From contig NC_134033.1 of assembly GCF_964204645.1 (NCBI RefSeq), forward strand, positions 3,407,631-3,471,630: a stretch of DNA of 64,000 bases. The letters run 5' to 3'. The notes under the pieces are model-generated. The model was not told the DNA's origin and did no database searches. It saw only the letters and a program-made list of their open reading frames with translations. Both the position numbers and the translations under genes were made by a program. The DNA is from Tubulanus polymorphus (Eukaryota; Nemertea; Palaeonemertea; Tubulaniformes; Tubulanidae). Positions 21,617 to 33,385 of this stretch are shown here, piece by piece (the first letter of the stretch is position 1; every line of letters starts with the position of its first letter).

Positions 21617-21993
21617 CTCCCTCAACCTCATCACCCCATCCTCCCTCAATCTCACCCCAACCTCTCACCTCATCCTCCCCAACCTCTCACCCCATCCTCC
21701 CTCAACCTCATCACCCCATTGTCCCCAACCTATCATCCCATCCTCCCCCCAACCTCTCACCCCATCCTCCCTCAACCTCTCACCCCATCCTCCCTCAACC
21801 TCCCCCAACCTCTCACCCCATTGTCCCCAACCCCATCACCCCATCCTCCCCCAACCTCATCACCCCATTGTCCCCAACCTCATCACCTCCTCCTCCTCAA
21901 CCTCTCACCCCGTCCCCAACCTCTCACCCCATTCTCCCCAACCTCTCACCCCGTCCCCAACCTCATCACCCCATCCTCCCCCAACCTCTCAGT
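21617..21993. repeat. C-rich minisatellite
   Basis: Irregular tandem units built from CTCACCCCATCCTCC, CTCAACCTCATCACCCC and TTGTCCCCAACC. It leaves proline- and serine-rich frames open on the plus strand; these are not genes. Confidence 0.95.
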
Positions 21994-22118
21994 CAGTCTC
22001 CCTGTTTATGTGATTTCAATTTCATATTTCAGGTTTTACTGTCGGGCTGTCGTGTGTAAACTTCATCACGAATACTGGACGTGGACTTCAACTGAAATTC
22101 ATCACAGTTTTACTTCTT

Positions 22119-22260
22119 CAGTCAACTTCTTCCGGACTACTAGTCAACTAACCGGACTACTAGTCAACTAACCGGACTATTAGTGAACTAACTGGACTAT
22201 ACGTGAACTTACCAGACTATTAGTGAACTAACTGGACTGTTTAGTCAACTAACCGGACTA
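22119..22260. repeat. 20-bp minisatellite, about 7 copies
   Basis: The unit is ACTAGTCAACTAACCGGACT with variants such as ATTAGTGAACTAACTGG. Confidence 0.92.
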
Positions 22261-22514
22261 AAGTGGATTGATACTCATAAAAAACAGGCAGTGGTGGACT
22301 CCAGGAGGTGTGGAACTCTGTATGTGGATTTGTGGAACTCGGTGGACTACCATTACTGCTAGACAAGGGCTAGTGAGTGTGTGAGTAGAATTTCTTATAA
22401 GTTTCCAAAACAATTATGAGAAAGCAGTTTATCTGTAAACACTGTTCACTGCATTTCATAAGAATTGTCAATGGGGTTATTTGAAGCAGCCTGTAATTGT
22501 GTTGCAGGAATTAT

Positions 22515-23270
22515 AATTCAGGGTTTTTAGAAAGAGCATCAATTTCTACCTTAAAAATTAATTGAATATTTGACATAATTGAATAAAAATCGTTTTTGGA
22601 CCGAATTTCGCGGGCGAATCATCAAAATTTGTGACGAAATTGAGGGGGTAAAAACACGAAATCCTGAATATCTCATTTTAGGAACCTCGGATCCAAAATC
22701 TAACCTCATATTTGTAATCAGCACCATAAAAAACATGTCTGCACTAAATTTAATTAAAATTGGGCCAAAAAAAAAATTTTTACTTTGTACCCCATTTTTG
22801 GGGTGCATATTTTGGGCATTAAAACCCTTATTTGCTCATGAAGATGAATCTCGATTCAAAATCTGATTGCATATCCGGAATCTACACCTCAGAATACATA
22901 TTCCTACCAAATTTTGAAGGAATCGGAGAAAAAAAAATTTTCGCTGAAAAAAAACTCCTGGACCTTAAATTTTTGCCATTTTTGGCAAAAAAATCGAATC
23001 TCTTCGATTTGCTTGATATTTTAGTTCTTTATATATTCAGGGGTGCGGATTCCAAATCTGCGATCAGATTTTGAATATCTTGATAACTCTGGGGTCCAAG
23101 GCCTTTTGAAAATTTAGGGGTCCCCCCAAAAATTCGAATTTCTGATTTTCTGGGCCTCGGATCCGAAAAATTCTTTCAGATTTGTAATCAGCACCTAAGA
23201 ATACATGTCTATACAGAATTTCATCGAAATCGGAGACAAAAATTATTTGACCCTTGGCCCCCTACCTTAG
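22515..23270. repeat. Degenerate tandem repeat, roughly 170-200-bp units
   Basis: Diverged copies share CTCGGATCC(A/G)AAA, TTTGTAATCAGCACC, ACATGTCT and (A/T)(C/A)GGAGA(A/C)AAAA. It is AT-rich with several A runs and non-coding. Confidence 0.6.
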
Positions 23271-23495
23271 ATTGCCATTTCTCTGATACACCGTTAACTA
23301 GACTTAACTCTAACTGCATATAACTGATTGGTGGCCTCAAATCTATTAAGTTTCATTTATATCTTTTAGGATGTTTGTCATCATTAGGATGAAATTATTG
23401 ACGTTTGTGTTTGATGATCAGGACTACATCAGATGAACTGGATAAATATGTGTTGGCAGCGTTAACAAACAAACGAAAACATATTGGGAGAACTT

Positions 23496-23683
23496 CTCAG
23501 TCTCATCCTCATCTCATCATACTCATCTCTCATTCTCTGTCTCATTCTCATAGTCTCATCCTCATAGTCTCATTCTCATCTCACTCTCTCATTCTCATCT
23601 CTCCATCTCATAGTCTCATTCTCTCCTCTCGCTCTATTTCATTCTCATTCTCTCTCTCCTTACTCTGGTCTCATTCTCCACCA
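23496..23683. repeat. (TCTCAT)-type microsatellite
   Basis: Irregular TCTCATTC/TCTCATCC repeats over about 190 bp on the plus strand. Confidence 0.9.
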
Positions 23684-23805
23684 TCTACCGGGTTGTGATA
23701 GGAACTAGTTCCTGTCTCGCCCGGTAGATGGCATTATTTTTTTGATAAAATTTGCTTAAGCAATGGATAAATAGGAGTTCCTCTGCAGATCGTCATATAT
23801 GTCCC

Positions 23806-23870
23806 TATAGCGTAGCGGGTAGGGTGCTGCACTGCTAGGCGAGTGGTTGGTGGTTCTAATCCCATAATTA
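23806..23870 (+). other. tRNA-like sequence (SINE head or tRNA pseudogene)
   Basis: TAGCGTAGCGGGTAGGGTGC resembles an A box and GGTTCTAATCCC a B box, 38 bp apart. A cloverleaf with a good anticodon stem cannot be drawn by eye, so I do not call a functional tRNA. Confidence 0.4.
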
Positions 23871-24227
23871 TATTTTATTGATGATTAAATAAAATGTTGA
23901 ATTTACTTTTGCAATCAAGCTGTTGAATTTTTATTTTCGATTTTGGTCGTTTCAATAAAATGTTGAATTTTACTTTTGCAAACAAGCTGTAACAAATTCC
24001 TACTTTGAATTTGGAATAAATGCTTCGTCCTTTCCTTTCCTCGAACGTGAGAAGTTGAAAGCGGAAGAGTCCTCCGGTCAAGTGTGAAGTTGTGAGAGGG
24101 AAGAGTCCTTTCCGGGGCAAAGTGCCCGAGACAAAGAGATTTTATTAAAGAGAGCATTTTATATAGATTTATACTTATATTTATACTTTTTATAACATGC
24201 GGCAAAACGAAATAATGACAAGATGTT

Positions 24228-24892
24228 GAGATGGTTCTGTAGTCGGAGTAGAGTCTGCGTCTCGAGGTTTGAAGATGGTTCTGTAGTCGGAGTAGAGTCT
24301 GCGTCTCGAGGTTTGAAGATGGTTCTGTAGTCGGAGTAGAGTCTGCGTCTCGAGGTTTGAAGATGGTTCTGTAGTCGGAGTAGAGTCTGCGTCTCGAGGT
24401 TTGAAGATGGTGCTGTAGTCGGAGTAGAGTCTGCGTCTCGAGGTTTGGAGATGGTGCTGTAGTCGGAGTAGAGTCTGCGTCTCGAGGTTTGAAGATGGTG
24501 CTGTAGTCGGAGTAGAGTCTGCGTCTCGAGGTTTGGAGATGGTTCTGTAGTCGGAGTAGAGTCTGCGTCTCGAGGTTTGAAGATGGTTCTGTAGTCGGAG
24601 TAGAGTCTGCGTCTCGAGGTTTGAAGATGGTGCTGTAGTCGGAGTAGAGTCTGCGTCTCGAGGTTTGGAGATGGTTCTGTAGTCGGAGTAGAGTCTGCGT
24701 CTCGAGGTTTGAAGATGGTGCTTTAATCGGAGTAGAGTCTGCGTCTCGAGGTGTGGAGATGGTTCTGTAGTCGGAGTAGAGTCTGCGTCTCGAGGTTTGA
24801 AGATGGTGCTTTAGTCGGAGTAGAGTCTGCGTCTCGAGGTGTGGAGATGGTTCTGTAGTCGGAGTAGAGTCTGCGTCTCGAGGTTTGAAGAT
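24228..24892. repeat. 44-bp minisatellite, about 15 copies
   Basis: Units such as GATGGTTCTGTAGTCGGAGT followed by AGAGTCTGCGTCTCGAGG, with two alternating variants (TTCTG or TGCTG; TTTGAAG, TTTGGAG or TGTGGAG). The minus strand stays open for 333 codons because the repeat lacks stops. This is not a gene. Confidence 0.95.
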
Positions 24893-26359
24893 CAAATATT
24901 GCCGGCTGAAAAACAAATCGGATAATCGTCAAGCTAATGAAGAAGATTGATTATGCAAAATGTACGGATGGGTGTAGTTTAATATAATTACCTTATCTTA
25001 ACGTAAAGATACCGAAACAGCAAAATGTGGGTTGATGCGGTTCCCAATGCAGCAGCAGACTAGTTCAGGACGTTGCGACAAACGAGTTGTGTACATGTAG
25101 TTGTCAGTAGTAGCGAACTGGTTTCGGTTTAACCCTAAAAAGACACAATATTCATAATGTATAAATGTGTGTGAAATTGAACATCGGAAATAAAGCGACA
25201 ACAGCAACTCGTCTTCATCAGCAAATTAGCCGTCATCTGTTCGTTGTTGAAATCCGACATCAACAGCAGCAGCAACACCAGTAACAGCAGCAGCAGTATC
25301 GGGATCTCCATCAACAGCCGCCAGTCTCATCTTACGTTCTCAATCGCTAGGCGTCACAAATTCCTTCACGTTCCAGTCTCTCCTAACATCATCAGCTGCT
25401 TATTAGTAGGTTGTTTGCTTGAAGCCACACGTTCCTCACGCCTTGTTGCAGAGCTCTTATAGGTTGACCTTCATCACAGGACATCGGTTCTCGGACTGGC
25501 GCCGGGTAGCTCGAACCGCGCTTCTAATACCTACGTCAACCAATCAACGACGGTGCATCATCGATGCGACCGGAATGGATCAATCAGAAAGCTCGATCGC
25601 GCATTCCTGTGACAGACCCGAGTCCGTGACGCTAATCCGACAGAACCATTCAATTCGTGCCAAACATTTTCAATGGGCCTACAGGTCATCGAGTTTAATT
25701 CGACTATTCATAGAGGCACATATTGTTTAAGATAGAAATATCGAATGCTACGATTTTAGCCTAAAATTGTATGCTGAAATTTTATCTAAACTATCCAACA
25801 AACTTTAGTGTAGATTTCCCTTCTATTTACGTCTGGTTTTGAACTATAATACCGGCTCAATTTTACTATTTTCGAGTTTTGCTTTAGGATATCGAAGTTT
25901 GCTTAAGGGTTTGTGCAGTCACGCGGCACTATTGTGTAGTAGAGCGTATGACAGGTCTCCAGAGAGTGATTCTCTATTGGATAGAGTTGTTTTCAATGCG
26001 AATTTATACACAAGTCCACCAGACATCGCCGCGTACACATCTTCTTTAACTGAAATCTGGTGAAATTAAAAAATTATCAAAGTTTTATCATCAGTTGAGA
26101 AAGAACTGTGATTGATCACCGCGCGCTGCTTGCACCGAATAGTCGCTTGGATTTCTTCAGTTCGAGGAATTGAATAAATATAAAAACATTTCCCAAACCC
26201 TCACCACTAAACTTAAAATAACAAACTAATATTGTAAAAAAGTCGAAGGTCCCTGGGGGAATTACTCCGCAGCCTGGACCGGTATTGTGGGATAAATAAA
26301 TAATTCAGCCAGAAACGACTGAATTAAACATAATTTACCCCACACCAGTTATTTTGTAG
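24893..26359. other. Intergenic with a CAG-rich patch
   Basis: A CAG/CAACAG-rich stretch lies at 25258-25320. No exon or transposon boundary was recognised in the rest. Confidence 0.4.
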
Positions 26360-26521
26360 GACTCACGCATTAGCAACCTCATTCCAGGGAGGACAGTACT
26401 CTCGACTCGCCCGCTTACCGGAGATCATTTGCCACATCCTGACCCGCCTCCTCCGAGACTCGAACCTGGGCCACAGCGGTGACACGCTAGTCGCCGACCG
26501 ACTAAGCCATCCGGTCCGCCC
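26360..26521 (-). mobile_element. tRNA-derived SINE
   Basis: Read on the minus strand it starts GGGCGGACCGG, then TGGCTTAGTCGGTCGGCGAC (A-box-like), then GGTTCGAGTCTC (B box) about 50 bp later, followed by an unrelated body. This is the promoter layout of a tRNA-derived SINE. The 3' end is uncertain and may extend to about 26230. Confidence 0.6.
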
Positions 26522-26564
26522 GATTGTGATAGGAAAACATTCTAACATGTAACTACGTATGTAA

Positions 26565-26602
26565 CATGTACATGTACCATGTACATGTACATGTACATGT
26601 AA
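26565..26602. repeat. (GTACAT)n microsatellite
   Basis: TGTACATGTACATGTACATG within a short array of self-complementary hexamers. Confidence 0.9.
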
Positions 26603-27839
26603 CCATCGATTTCAAATTTGATTCATGCAACTGATTTCATACGTCATCTGATGCTGTATTTTGTTGAGATATATTTGGTTGACGAAAAGTGGCTTAATTA
26701 CATCAGCAAACTGCAGAATTTCTTTTCTATTGCGTCTGGCAAATCCGGTAAAATCCACCGAATTACTCGTTAATTTGTTTAATTTGTATTTATCTCGGAT
26801 TTAGCTTTAACTAACAACTGTGCAACCGGGTGCAGTTTGTCTATCCCCGTATCAACGCGGTGAACCCTTCGTTTCGGGATTCGAACCCAACGGCAGAGTA
26901 GAAATTATTTCTGTTTAGGAAATTAAGGTTAGGTTAGGTTTAAGCTTAGTCAAACAGATGACGGACCCTCGTTATAGCAAACTGAAATACAGTAGACTCA
27001 ATCTTAACTCGAATCGATTGTGATCTCAGTGATTTGTGTTTGAATTCCAATTTAACAACGGAAATCTGATTGCCAGCATTGAATGTAATGATTCCAGTAT
27101 TTGTGTTCGGAGTTTCAATGCTTATTCGACTTGAAGAGATTCGAGTTTTATGAGTAATCTAACGATTTATCAGATATAAACAACTGAAAACATTTTCTTC
27201 ATTGCATATTGGATCATACAATTTAAATCGTATATGTTGTAACCCGCTTTAATCGTCTGACACTAAAACCATTCTAGATTCTGTATTTAGAGGCGAGACA
27301 AATATGAAAATTATTGAGAAATAACTAAAATTGTGGATTTGTCACCCGACGCTCAATAACACAAAACTTTTGCAGGGATTTACTGAAACTGAAGTGTCCG
27401 TTCAAACTTTAAAATTGGCTTTAAGTTCAAATTATAAAACCAATTCTAAACACATTTGACCTGGTCCAGAGTTGATACGGGTAATTCGGCAGTATAGGAA
27501 GGTGGGCTAGACTATGACGGGCGCCTGAGAGGAGTCGAGTGAAGGTTTGTTAAGGGTTGTCGCATATATACCTCAAATTTGCGTTAAATTTTTTATATTT
27601 GCAATTATTATAAAACGAACCATTTTGGAAATCAACTAATCAATTGTCTCCATGTGTTTTTAAATGAAAGCGCGATGGAGCTAATGAAATAGGGCATCAA
27701 GTCGTCGACATGGTGACTAGAAAGGTATCATTATGTATTGTAAACGAGTATATCAGATAGTCACGTGAAGTGTGGGTTTGACTATTTCACGGAATGGCTT
27801 CTTATCGTAATAATGTTATAAATGTGTAAGTCACCGGTT

Positions 27840-27980
27840 CCGCAGATTGTGGTTCTAAACAACGCAACAGATGTCGCCTTCGCTAATTTACACCTGTCGT
27901 ACTAGAGTTTTCTCAGGAGACTCAGGAGGTTAGCTCGGTGGGCACAGGACGGCGCTCCGGCCCACAGACTGATTGAGGTT
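27840..27980 (+). repeat. Repeat F, inverted partner at 31995-32165
   Basis: GTTAGCTCGGTGGGCACAGG, GAGTTTTCTCAGGAGACT and AACGCAACAGATGTCGCCTT each occur as reverse complements at 32020-32125. A weaker relative with ACATC(T/C)GTTGCGTTT is at about 28470 and another at about 30860. Confidence 0.75.
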
Positions 27981-28239
27981 AGAAACGGACTTTCACTGAG
28001 ATGCGTCCTGTCAGACGTCTACTTCGCTCACAAATCCTAAAGCTCGCGCCACTAATTTCCCTGTTAACTGAATTACTGTAGAGATTGATCTAAAAGTTGA
28101 AATAATGTTCATGTAACTGGTATCTGGCTGATTAATGGAGACGTCATCAACTTTAGGAAGCAGAGCCTCATCAGAAATGATTTTGTCCCGGAAACCGTTT
28201 TTACATTCGAATAAACTTTGTACGATTTTGATGAATAAA

Positions 28240-28690
28240 ATTCATGTAGGAATCAAGGTTTCAAGTTTGTCATTTTAGTCAAATCTGCGACAAGTGTAAA
28301 TAACGAGTCACTTTATTTTAATAAATCTTGCTCAGTCACACGTATAAAACCAGTCAACCAAATACAATACATTGAAATAGTGAAGCTGATTTTCTAGTGA
28401 ATCTGGAGTAATTGAATATAAAGTTTTATAATCGGTTTAATATCTTTGGTTATGAAAATATCCGAAAAATGACATCCGTTGCGTTTCCTAAGAACCACCC
28501 AGTAGAGTTTGGATGCTGAAACGACGCTTTGCTCATCTGCTGGTGCTGTATAAGGACTTCTCTCCGCTGGTTCAAGGTTCCGATACCGATACATTTAACA
28601 ATGTTGAGTTCCTCTAGGTAAGTGAAGTGTTTAGCGATTTGAAATACTCGAAACCAATATAGTTTGTGATAACGAGGGTCCACTGTAGTG
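28240..28690. repeat. Left arm of a long inverted repeat (partner 30655-31110)
   Basis: The arm contains TCAAATCTGCGACAAGTGTA, CTTGCTCAGTCACAC, TCCTAAGAACCACCCAGTA and GCTCATCTGCTGGTGC. Each occurs with changes as a reverse complement in 30655-31110. About 2 kb separates the arms. No transposase is seen between them. Confidence 0.7.
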
Positions 28691-28930
28691 CAATAGTGCA
28701 GGTGTCAATCTCTAACCAGGAACCGCCTCTTCAGACAATTACCATTTACAGTTTATGATTTGCGGACAATCAGTTTTTTAAAGTGTGCTGATTTCAATGT
28801 CTGTCTATAGTGTTTGTATAGTTATTGTCTCGGGTGAAGCCCTGTGGACCCAGTTCCACTCATTGAAAATCATCTAATCTTAACTCAGAGTTAACTCACA
28901 ACTGTCGAACTGGATCCTGAGAACACGTGG

Positions 28931-29624
28931 GACGTGTAGGGACATTCAATCACAAGGATCGTTGATATCGACTGTCTGAAGATGGTTCATGGTTCCGGCA
29001 GCAGATTGATACCAACATTAATTCAATAACTGTTTGGAATCAATTATTTCATGCTGACTTAAGCGGTCACTTGTTGCGTTAGCGATTACGTTTTTGCTGA
29101 CCACTTCTATTACGGTACTCAAATGTAGACGTGTCTGACGTGTCTAAATGCTATCTGTCATAATCGTCTTTTCTGGGTTGTCACCGTAAGTTCGAACCCC
29201 ACATTCAAAATAATGCTTTTATCAATAACCATTTCGAATTCTTTTGAACTACGGGCGTTTTTTGTGTTAGGAAAACTCATTCTTTTCGGATTTCTATGAA
29301 AAGTTCTTAAACCCGACCTAAATTGCAAAAATCTGAATCAATTTCTATTTAGATTGATCATTCAAACATGTATTTCACAACCACTTTATTTTCATAAATC
29401 ACACTCTCGTAGACCTCGCATATCTTCAGGTATTCAACCTCCTCACAGCGTCATCCTCTTATACTACGACACCGTCATCCTCGACACCCTACAAAACCAA
29501 TAGCATCAACATTTTAAAAGACTATGCAGGGCATATTTATGAAAAGGTGGTTGTGATTAGCTATAGACACGTCAGTGATATTTACTCCTTTTCAACGTGT
29601 TTTTCTAACTCAAATTTGTTTTAG
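28931..29624. other. No gene recognised
   Basis: AT-rich sequence. AACCACTTTATTTTCATAAAT at 29380 and its partial inverse at about 29540 are the only structures seen. Confidence 0.35.
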
Positions 29625-29885
29625 GGGCACGAGTTACTAGGGGTCAGCGTCCCCGAAAAATGCGGAACCGCATCACGAAACGCCCTAGAGGAAGGCGGAA
29701 TATAGAGGGAGACGTGTTGGTTCTCGAGTACGACGCGGACAGAGGGTGGCCTTGTTTGTCAGGCCAGAAACGGCCATAGTGGGTAGTACCCTACAACCAA
29801 TCGAAATAGCCGGAGTGTCCCCTCTATGGCCGGGTTCGGACCCCGAGACTTCTTAATCCGCCGCTAGGGGTTACGCTACAGCAAA
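29625..29885. repeat. GC-rich element of unknown class
   Basis: A GC-rich island in AT-rich surroundings, starting TTAGGGGCACGAGTTACTAG and ending CCGCTAGGGGTTACGCTAC. It contains GGGTTCGGACCCCGAG, which is B-box-like. It may be a small-RNA-derived SINE or a DNA element; no terminal repeat is certain. Confidence 0.3.
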
Positions 29886-30654
29886 CAATGGGAATTCCTG
29901 CCAGCTACAACCAACTTTTACAATTATTTCGTTTAAAGGACAGTTTTAGCATAATCTTATCATAACTTTATCATGTTTTCAATTTTCCTGCGGTTTATTT
30001 TGTAGGGTACTGTAAGTGATGATGTCATGAGATCGAGGATTCATGGCCTGAAGAAGATGTGCAAGGTTTTCTAAATACGATTTTGTAAATTGAATTGATG
30101 GTAATAGAATTTAATCGAATTATTATCATCAGTCTTCTGTTGTAATTAATTATGGATATATTGGATTTGAATGGACGTCATTGATAAACTAAAAGGACGC
30201 GGCCGAATCGAATGCGAGCTGAACCAATTAGATTTGAACTTAGTCATCTTTAAAGCAAATAATGGGTCTCAAAGGCTTAATTTGGGCCGAAAGCTTACAT
30301 TGAGGATCAACGAAAGTGAGAGAATTTTCCAAAACGAACTATCATGAACAGGTGGTTGTAACTGACAGGATTCAAACATCACTATAGCGTTATATATAGT
30401 AATCACTACAGACAACGTGTTTAAATTCGATTCTAAATTATGAATTAATGCTGAAATCAAACTGAAGCCTGGAACCTGCTACCCCTCAAACTTGACTGGA
30501 CCCTGCTACACCTCAAACCTGACCATGTATCACCATTAATTCCAATTTTCGATCATTTAGAGTTCATACCAGATAATTAGAAATCAAAATTAAAGATGAA
30601 CTAAACTCCAGGCAAAGAATTCGATCAGAAACGTTTAAAAGTGATCAGAAATGT
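29886..30654. other. No gene recognised
   Basis: AT-rich. A motif GCCTGAAGAAGATGTGC at 30046 faintly recalls the start of a Penelope-like terminus, without a matching downstream half. Confidence 0.35.
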
Positions 30655-31110
30655 TTTGATTCTAGGATACAGACTGATACCTTCGATAATGGACCCTCGT
30701 TACTGCAAAACTCATGGGTTGACTATTTCATATTATTTAATGATAACCTCACCTACCTAAAAGGAATTCGCCTACCTACAGAAAAACGACAAAGAAATTC
30801 GAACTCGGCACCAGCAGATGAGCGAAGCGTCCTTTACAGCATTCCAGCTTTACTGGGTGGTTCTTAACAACTCAACAGATGTCATTCTAACGATTAGTTT
30901 TAAACCGGAGTTGACAACTCGAAAGAACTTGGTATTCAATTGCGTCAGGTCAAGTCCAGCTTAATTTCAATGCATTGTACAGGTTTTACAGGTGTGACTG
31001 AGCAAGAACATTAAGAGAATCGTAATTTACACTTGTCGCAGATTTAACCAAAATGACAAAAACTTAAAACAGAACAAAATAGTTTCCACTGTTACTTTAT
31101 TCAAAATCTG
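30655..31110. repeat. Right arm of the long inverted repeat
   Basis: Reverse complement of 28240-28690; see that entry for the shared strings. The two arms differ by many substitutions and small indels, so the event is old. Confidence 0.7.
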
Positions 31111-31326
31111 CCATCATTTTTTCCGAGAATGCTATCCCAAGCTCTATTAATTTGCTGAAGCCGACTCGTCGCTGGACACCAGAAAGGGCCATCACAAAAT
31201 ACATATGTCTTCATTCGTTCAGTTCACTGAGGAAGTACAGTCAACATCGCTGAAGTCTTCTTTAGTTGAGAGAATCATTAAAATGATTTCTTAGCGAAAG
31301 AATGTCTTACAAATACTCCAGAGAAC

Positions 31327-31820
31327 GGGATACTGGCAACACCAGATGGCGCAACAAAATACTGGGTTGGAAATGGTTGCAGTGTAAATAAAATCGTAAT
31401 CGTAATCGTATCACACCCGCAATATTTGTATATATTGTTCAACTTAGTAATCAATTTTTCTTCCATATGATGATTAAATCCTTCATGTACCAAAAGTTTT
31501 GGTTAGATCGCAATAAGCTATCTTATCTATCACAACTTTATTCGTAGTGAAAATCAATTAATTTTCAATGAAATTTGAACATCATTTTTAAGCTTCCAAA
31601 TCCGGAAATTATCAAACGAGTCATCGAATAGATATAAGAGTTCCTTTCTCTCTTTTAGTGTTTGGTATTGATTTCACCGATAATTGATTGAATAATCGTA
31701 AAAGTTGACTCGAATTAAATCGAAATGTAGATTGAATCGCGGTAACGCAGTACCACTAGCGATCCCGGCGGATTTTTGCTGAAGCCTCGCTTCTCTCAGT
31801 AGCCTTGCCGATATCCCATT
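31327..31820 (+). mobile_element. MITE-A copy with a LINE family 1 tail inserted
   Basis: The left end is GGGATACTGGCAACACCAGA and the right end CGATATCCCATT, both family-like. Between them, 31365-31412 carries AAATGGTTGCAGTGTAAAT plus (AATCGT)n, the 3' end of LINE family 1, so a very short LINE insertion appears to interrupt the MITE. MITE sequence resumes by about 31530 (GTAGTGAAAATCAATTAATT). Confidence 0.65.
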
Positions 31821-31994
31821 GTAAACACTTTAGAGTAATCATTTTACTCCAAGGTATATACAAATACAGATGTAGTGTGATGACTAAGCTGATTAGATGA
31901 CCTAAGGTAGGTTGACTGTAGTGGCAAGGTGTTAGGCCTGGTAAACGAGGGATCATCTGTTGGTCGGAAATTGCAAAAACCATTTCAGTAAAAA

Positions 31995-32165
31995 GTCTAT
32001 TTCTGTCATGAAAGCGCTCCGGTGGGCCGGAGCGCCGTCCTGTGCCCACCGAGCTAACCTCCTCAGTCTCCTGAGAAAACTCTACGACAAGTGTACATTA
32101 GCGAAGGCGACATCTGTTGCGTTTTTCAGAACTACCCTTCGTAGTAACCACAATCTCCGCTTGTT
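31995..32165 (-). repeat. Repeat F, inverted copy
   Basis: Reverse complement of 27840-27980, carrying CCTGTGCCCACCGAGCTAAC and AGTCTCCTGAGAAAACTC. Confidence 0.75.
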
Positions 32166-32402
32166 GATCTACTGCAGAGAGTCCGAGAGAAGTTTACTTT
32201 ACTTTCAAAAGGCAACTGCAAGTGTAAAATGCCGATAGCGTTGAAAATGTTCTCGCATGGAACATCTACGAAAGTAAGTATAATTCTCGATCAATACTAA
32301 ACATTATATCAACGAAACAAGATTTGCATCGGTTAATACTCTATTGCCCTTGACACCAAACACAAACTCTCAAACAGTCATACTATTTCTGTTTCCGTAA
32401 AA

Positions 32403-32550
32403 ACTCGATATTCATTTCAGGATGAGATCGAAACGTCGTGTCTTTTAGAATTATTGATAAGATAAACTATCGATTTTAAAATTCCTTTGATTTGTACATA
32501 GTGGGCTTTTATCTTATAATCCGTTCACCACGTATGAATGTGATTATTTT
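32403..32550 (+). mobile_element. Penelope-like terminal fragment
   Basis: GATGAGATCGAAACGTCGTG matches the second half of the hammerhead-like motif, here with an intact GTC triplet. TTATAATCCGTTCACCACG follows about 100 bp later. The first half (CTGACGA) is missing, so the copy is truncated at 32405. Confidence 0.55.
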
Positions 32551-33096
32551 ACTACTGTGACACTGCGTTTTTTACTTTTCATACGTGTAGACACATGGGG
32601 TGATATATTCTCTTCCTGCCACACACCAACGAATCAAAATAGACTGGTAAAGGACAGTTATAGATATCGACTTGATAGATAAAAACGCTTCTTGGACAGT
32701 TGTTAATATTGGTCCTAAAATATACAATGAGCTACGCTAAGTTAATACCTATCGACCGAATCAAAAGCCTTTTCAAAATCTATGGAGGCATAGTAAAGTA
32801 AATCCAACTCGTCAGAGAAACAGATCGATAATACTTTTGGAAAAAAGAAATAGAAAGTGTGAAATTAACAGCTTGAACTATTTAAGTAATATATAATATT
32901 TAAGTATCTTATTAAGGAAATACTCTCATGTAACTAAATATTCAAGAACAATTATCAAGAGTGTCAATGATATATCGTTGTTCATACGAAGTACCTCAAA
33001 TAAATGTACTTTTTCAAGTGACCGACATCATATTAGAGGAGAGACACAGTCTGGTAGATTTGCACTTTGCAGATCCCCGAAATGTATGAATTATTT
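32551..33096. other. No gene recognised
   Basis: AT-rich sequence with no supported exon or repeat boundary. Confidence 0.35.
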
Positions 33097-33156
33097 CGAT
33101 TGAGCTTGGAGTAATCATTTGACAAATTTGTCAAATGATCACTCCAACGATTGAGC
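33097..33156. mobile_element. 42-bp palindrome flanked by a 9-bp direct repeat
   Basis: Positions 33106-33147 are two 21-bp arms, TTGGAGTAATCATTTGACAA(A) and its complement, with no spacer and one mismatch. CGATTGAGC occurs immediately on both sides (33097-33105 and 33148-33156). It looks like a transposon reduced to its two inverted ends, with a 9-bp target duplication of Mutator-like length. The right duplication overlaps the start of the adjoining SINE. Confidence 0.75.
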
Positions 33157-33385
33157 GAGCGGTGTGGGCCAGTGGTTAGAGCGTTCGACTCTGGGAAGCC
33201 AGGTCATGGGTTCGAACCCCGTTACCGTATAGTGTCCCCGGGCAAGACATTCATCCTCATCGGCTCTCTTCACCCAGGAGTAAATAGGTAACTGGTCTAA
33301 TCGATGACTACTCCTGAGCGTCTAGCAGCTGCTCGGATGTTACTTCTCCCCGGGGAGAGATGACTGACACATAAATAGAGTTAAA
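33155..33385 (+). mobile_element. tRNA-derived SINE
   Basis: The head contains TGGGCCAGTGGTTAGAGCG (A box) and GGGTTCGAACCCC (B box) about 45 bp apart, then a body including CCCCGGGCAAGACATTCATC, CTTCACCCAGGAGTAAATAG and GGTAACTGG. This body type recurs in SINEs of several marine invertebrates. The head is not a functional tRNA because no proper anticodon arm can be formed. Confidence 0.75.

Larger units (their letters stand above)
26890..28930 (+). repeat. Duplicated non-coding block, copy 2
   Basis: Collinear in two parts with 20680-21610 (see that entry). The stretch between about 27480 and 28690 is not present in copy 1 and contains the inverted repeats described separately, so it is likely an insertion. 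Confidence 0.7.

Noticed and set aside
21532-22171. Proline-rich open frames on the plus strand
   Set aside because: Three overlapping frames are all open because of the C-rich tandem repeat; no sign of selection on one of them.
23915-24916. 333-codon minus-strand frame with a 44-residue period
   Set aside because: The period equals three units of a 44-bp non-coding minisatellite; no domain or splice context.
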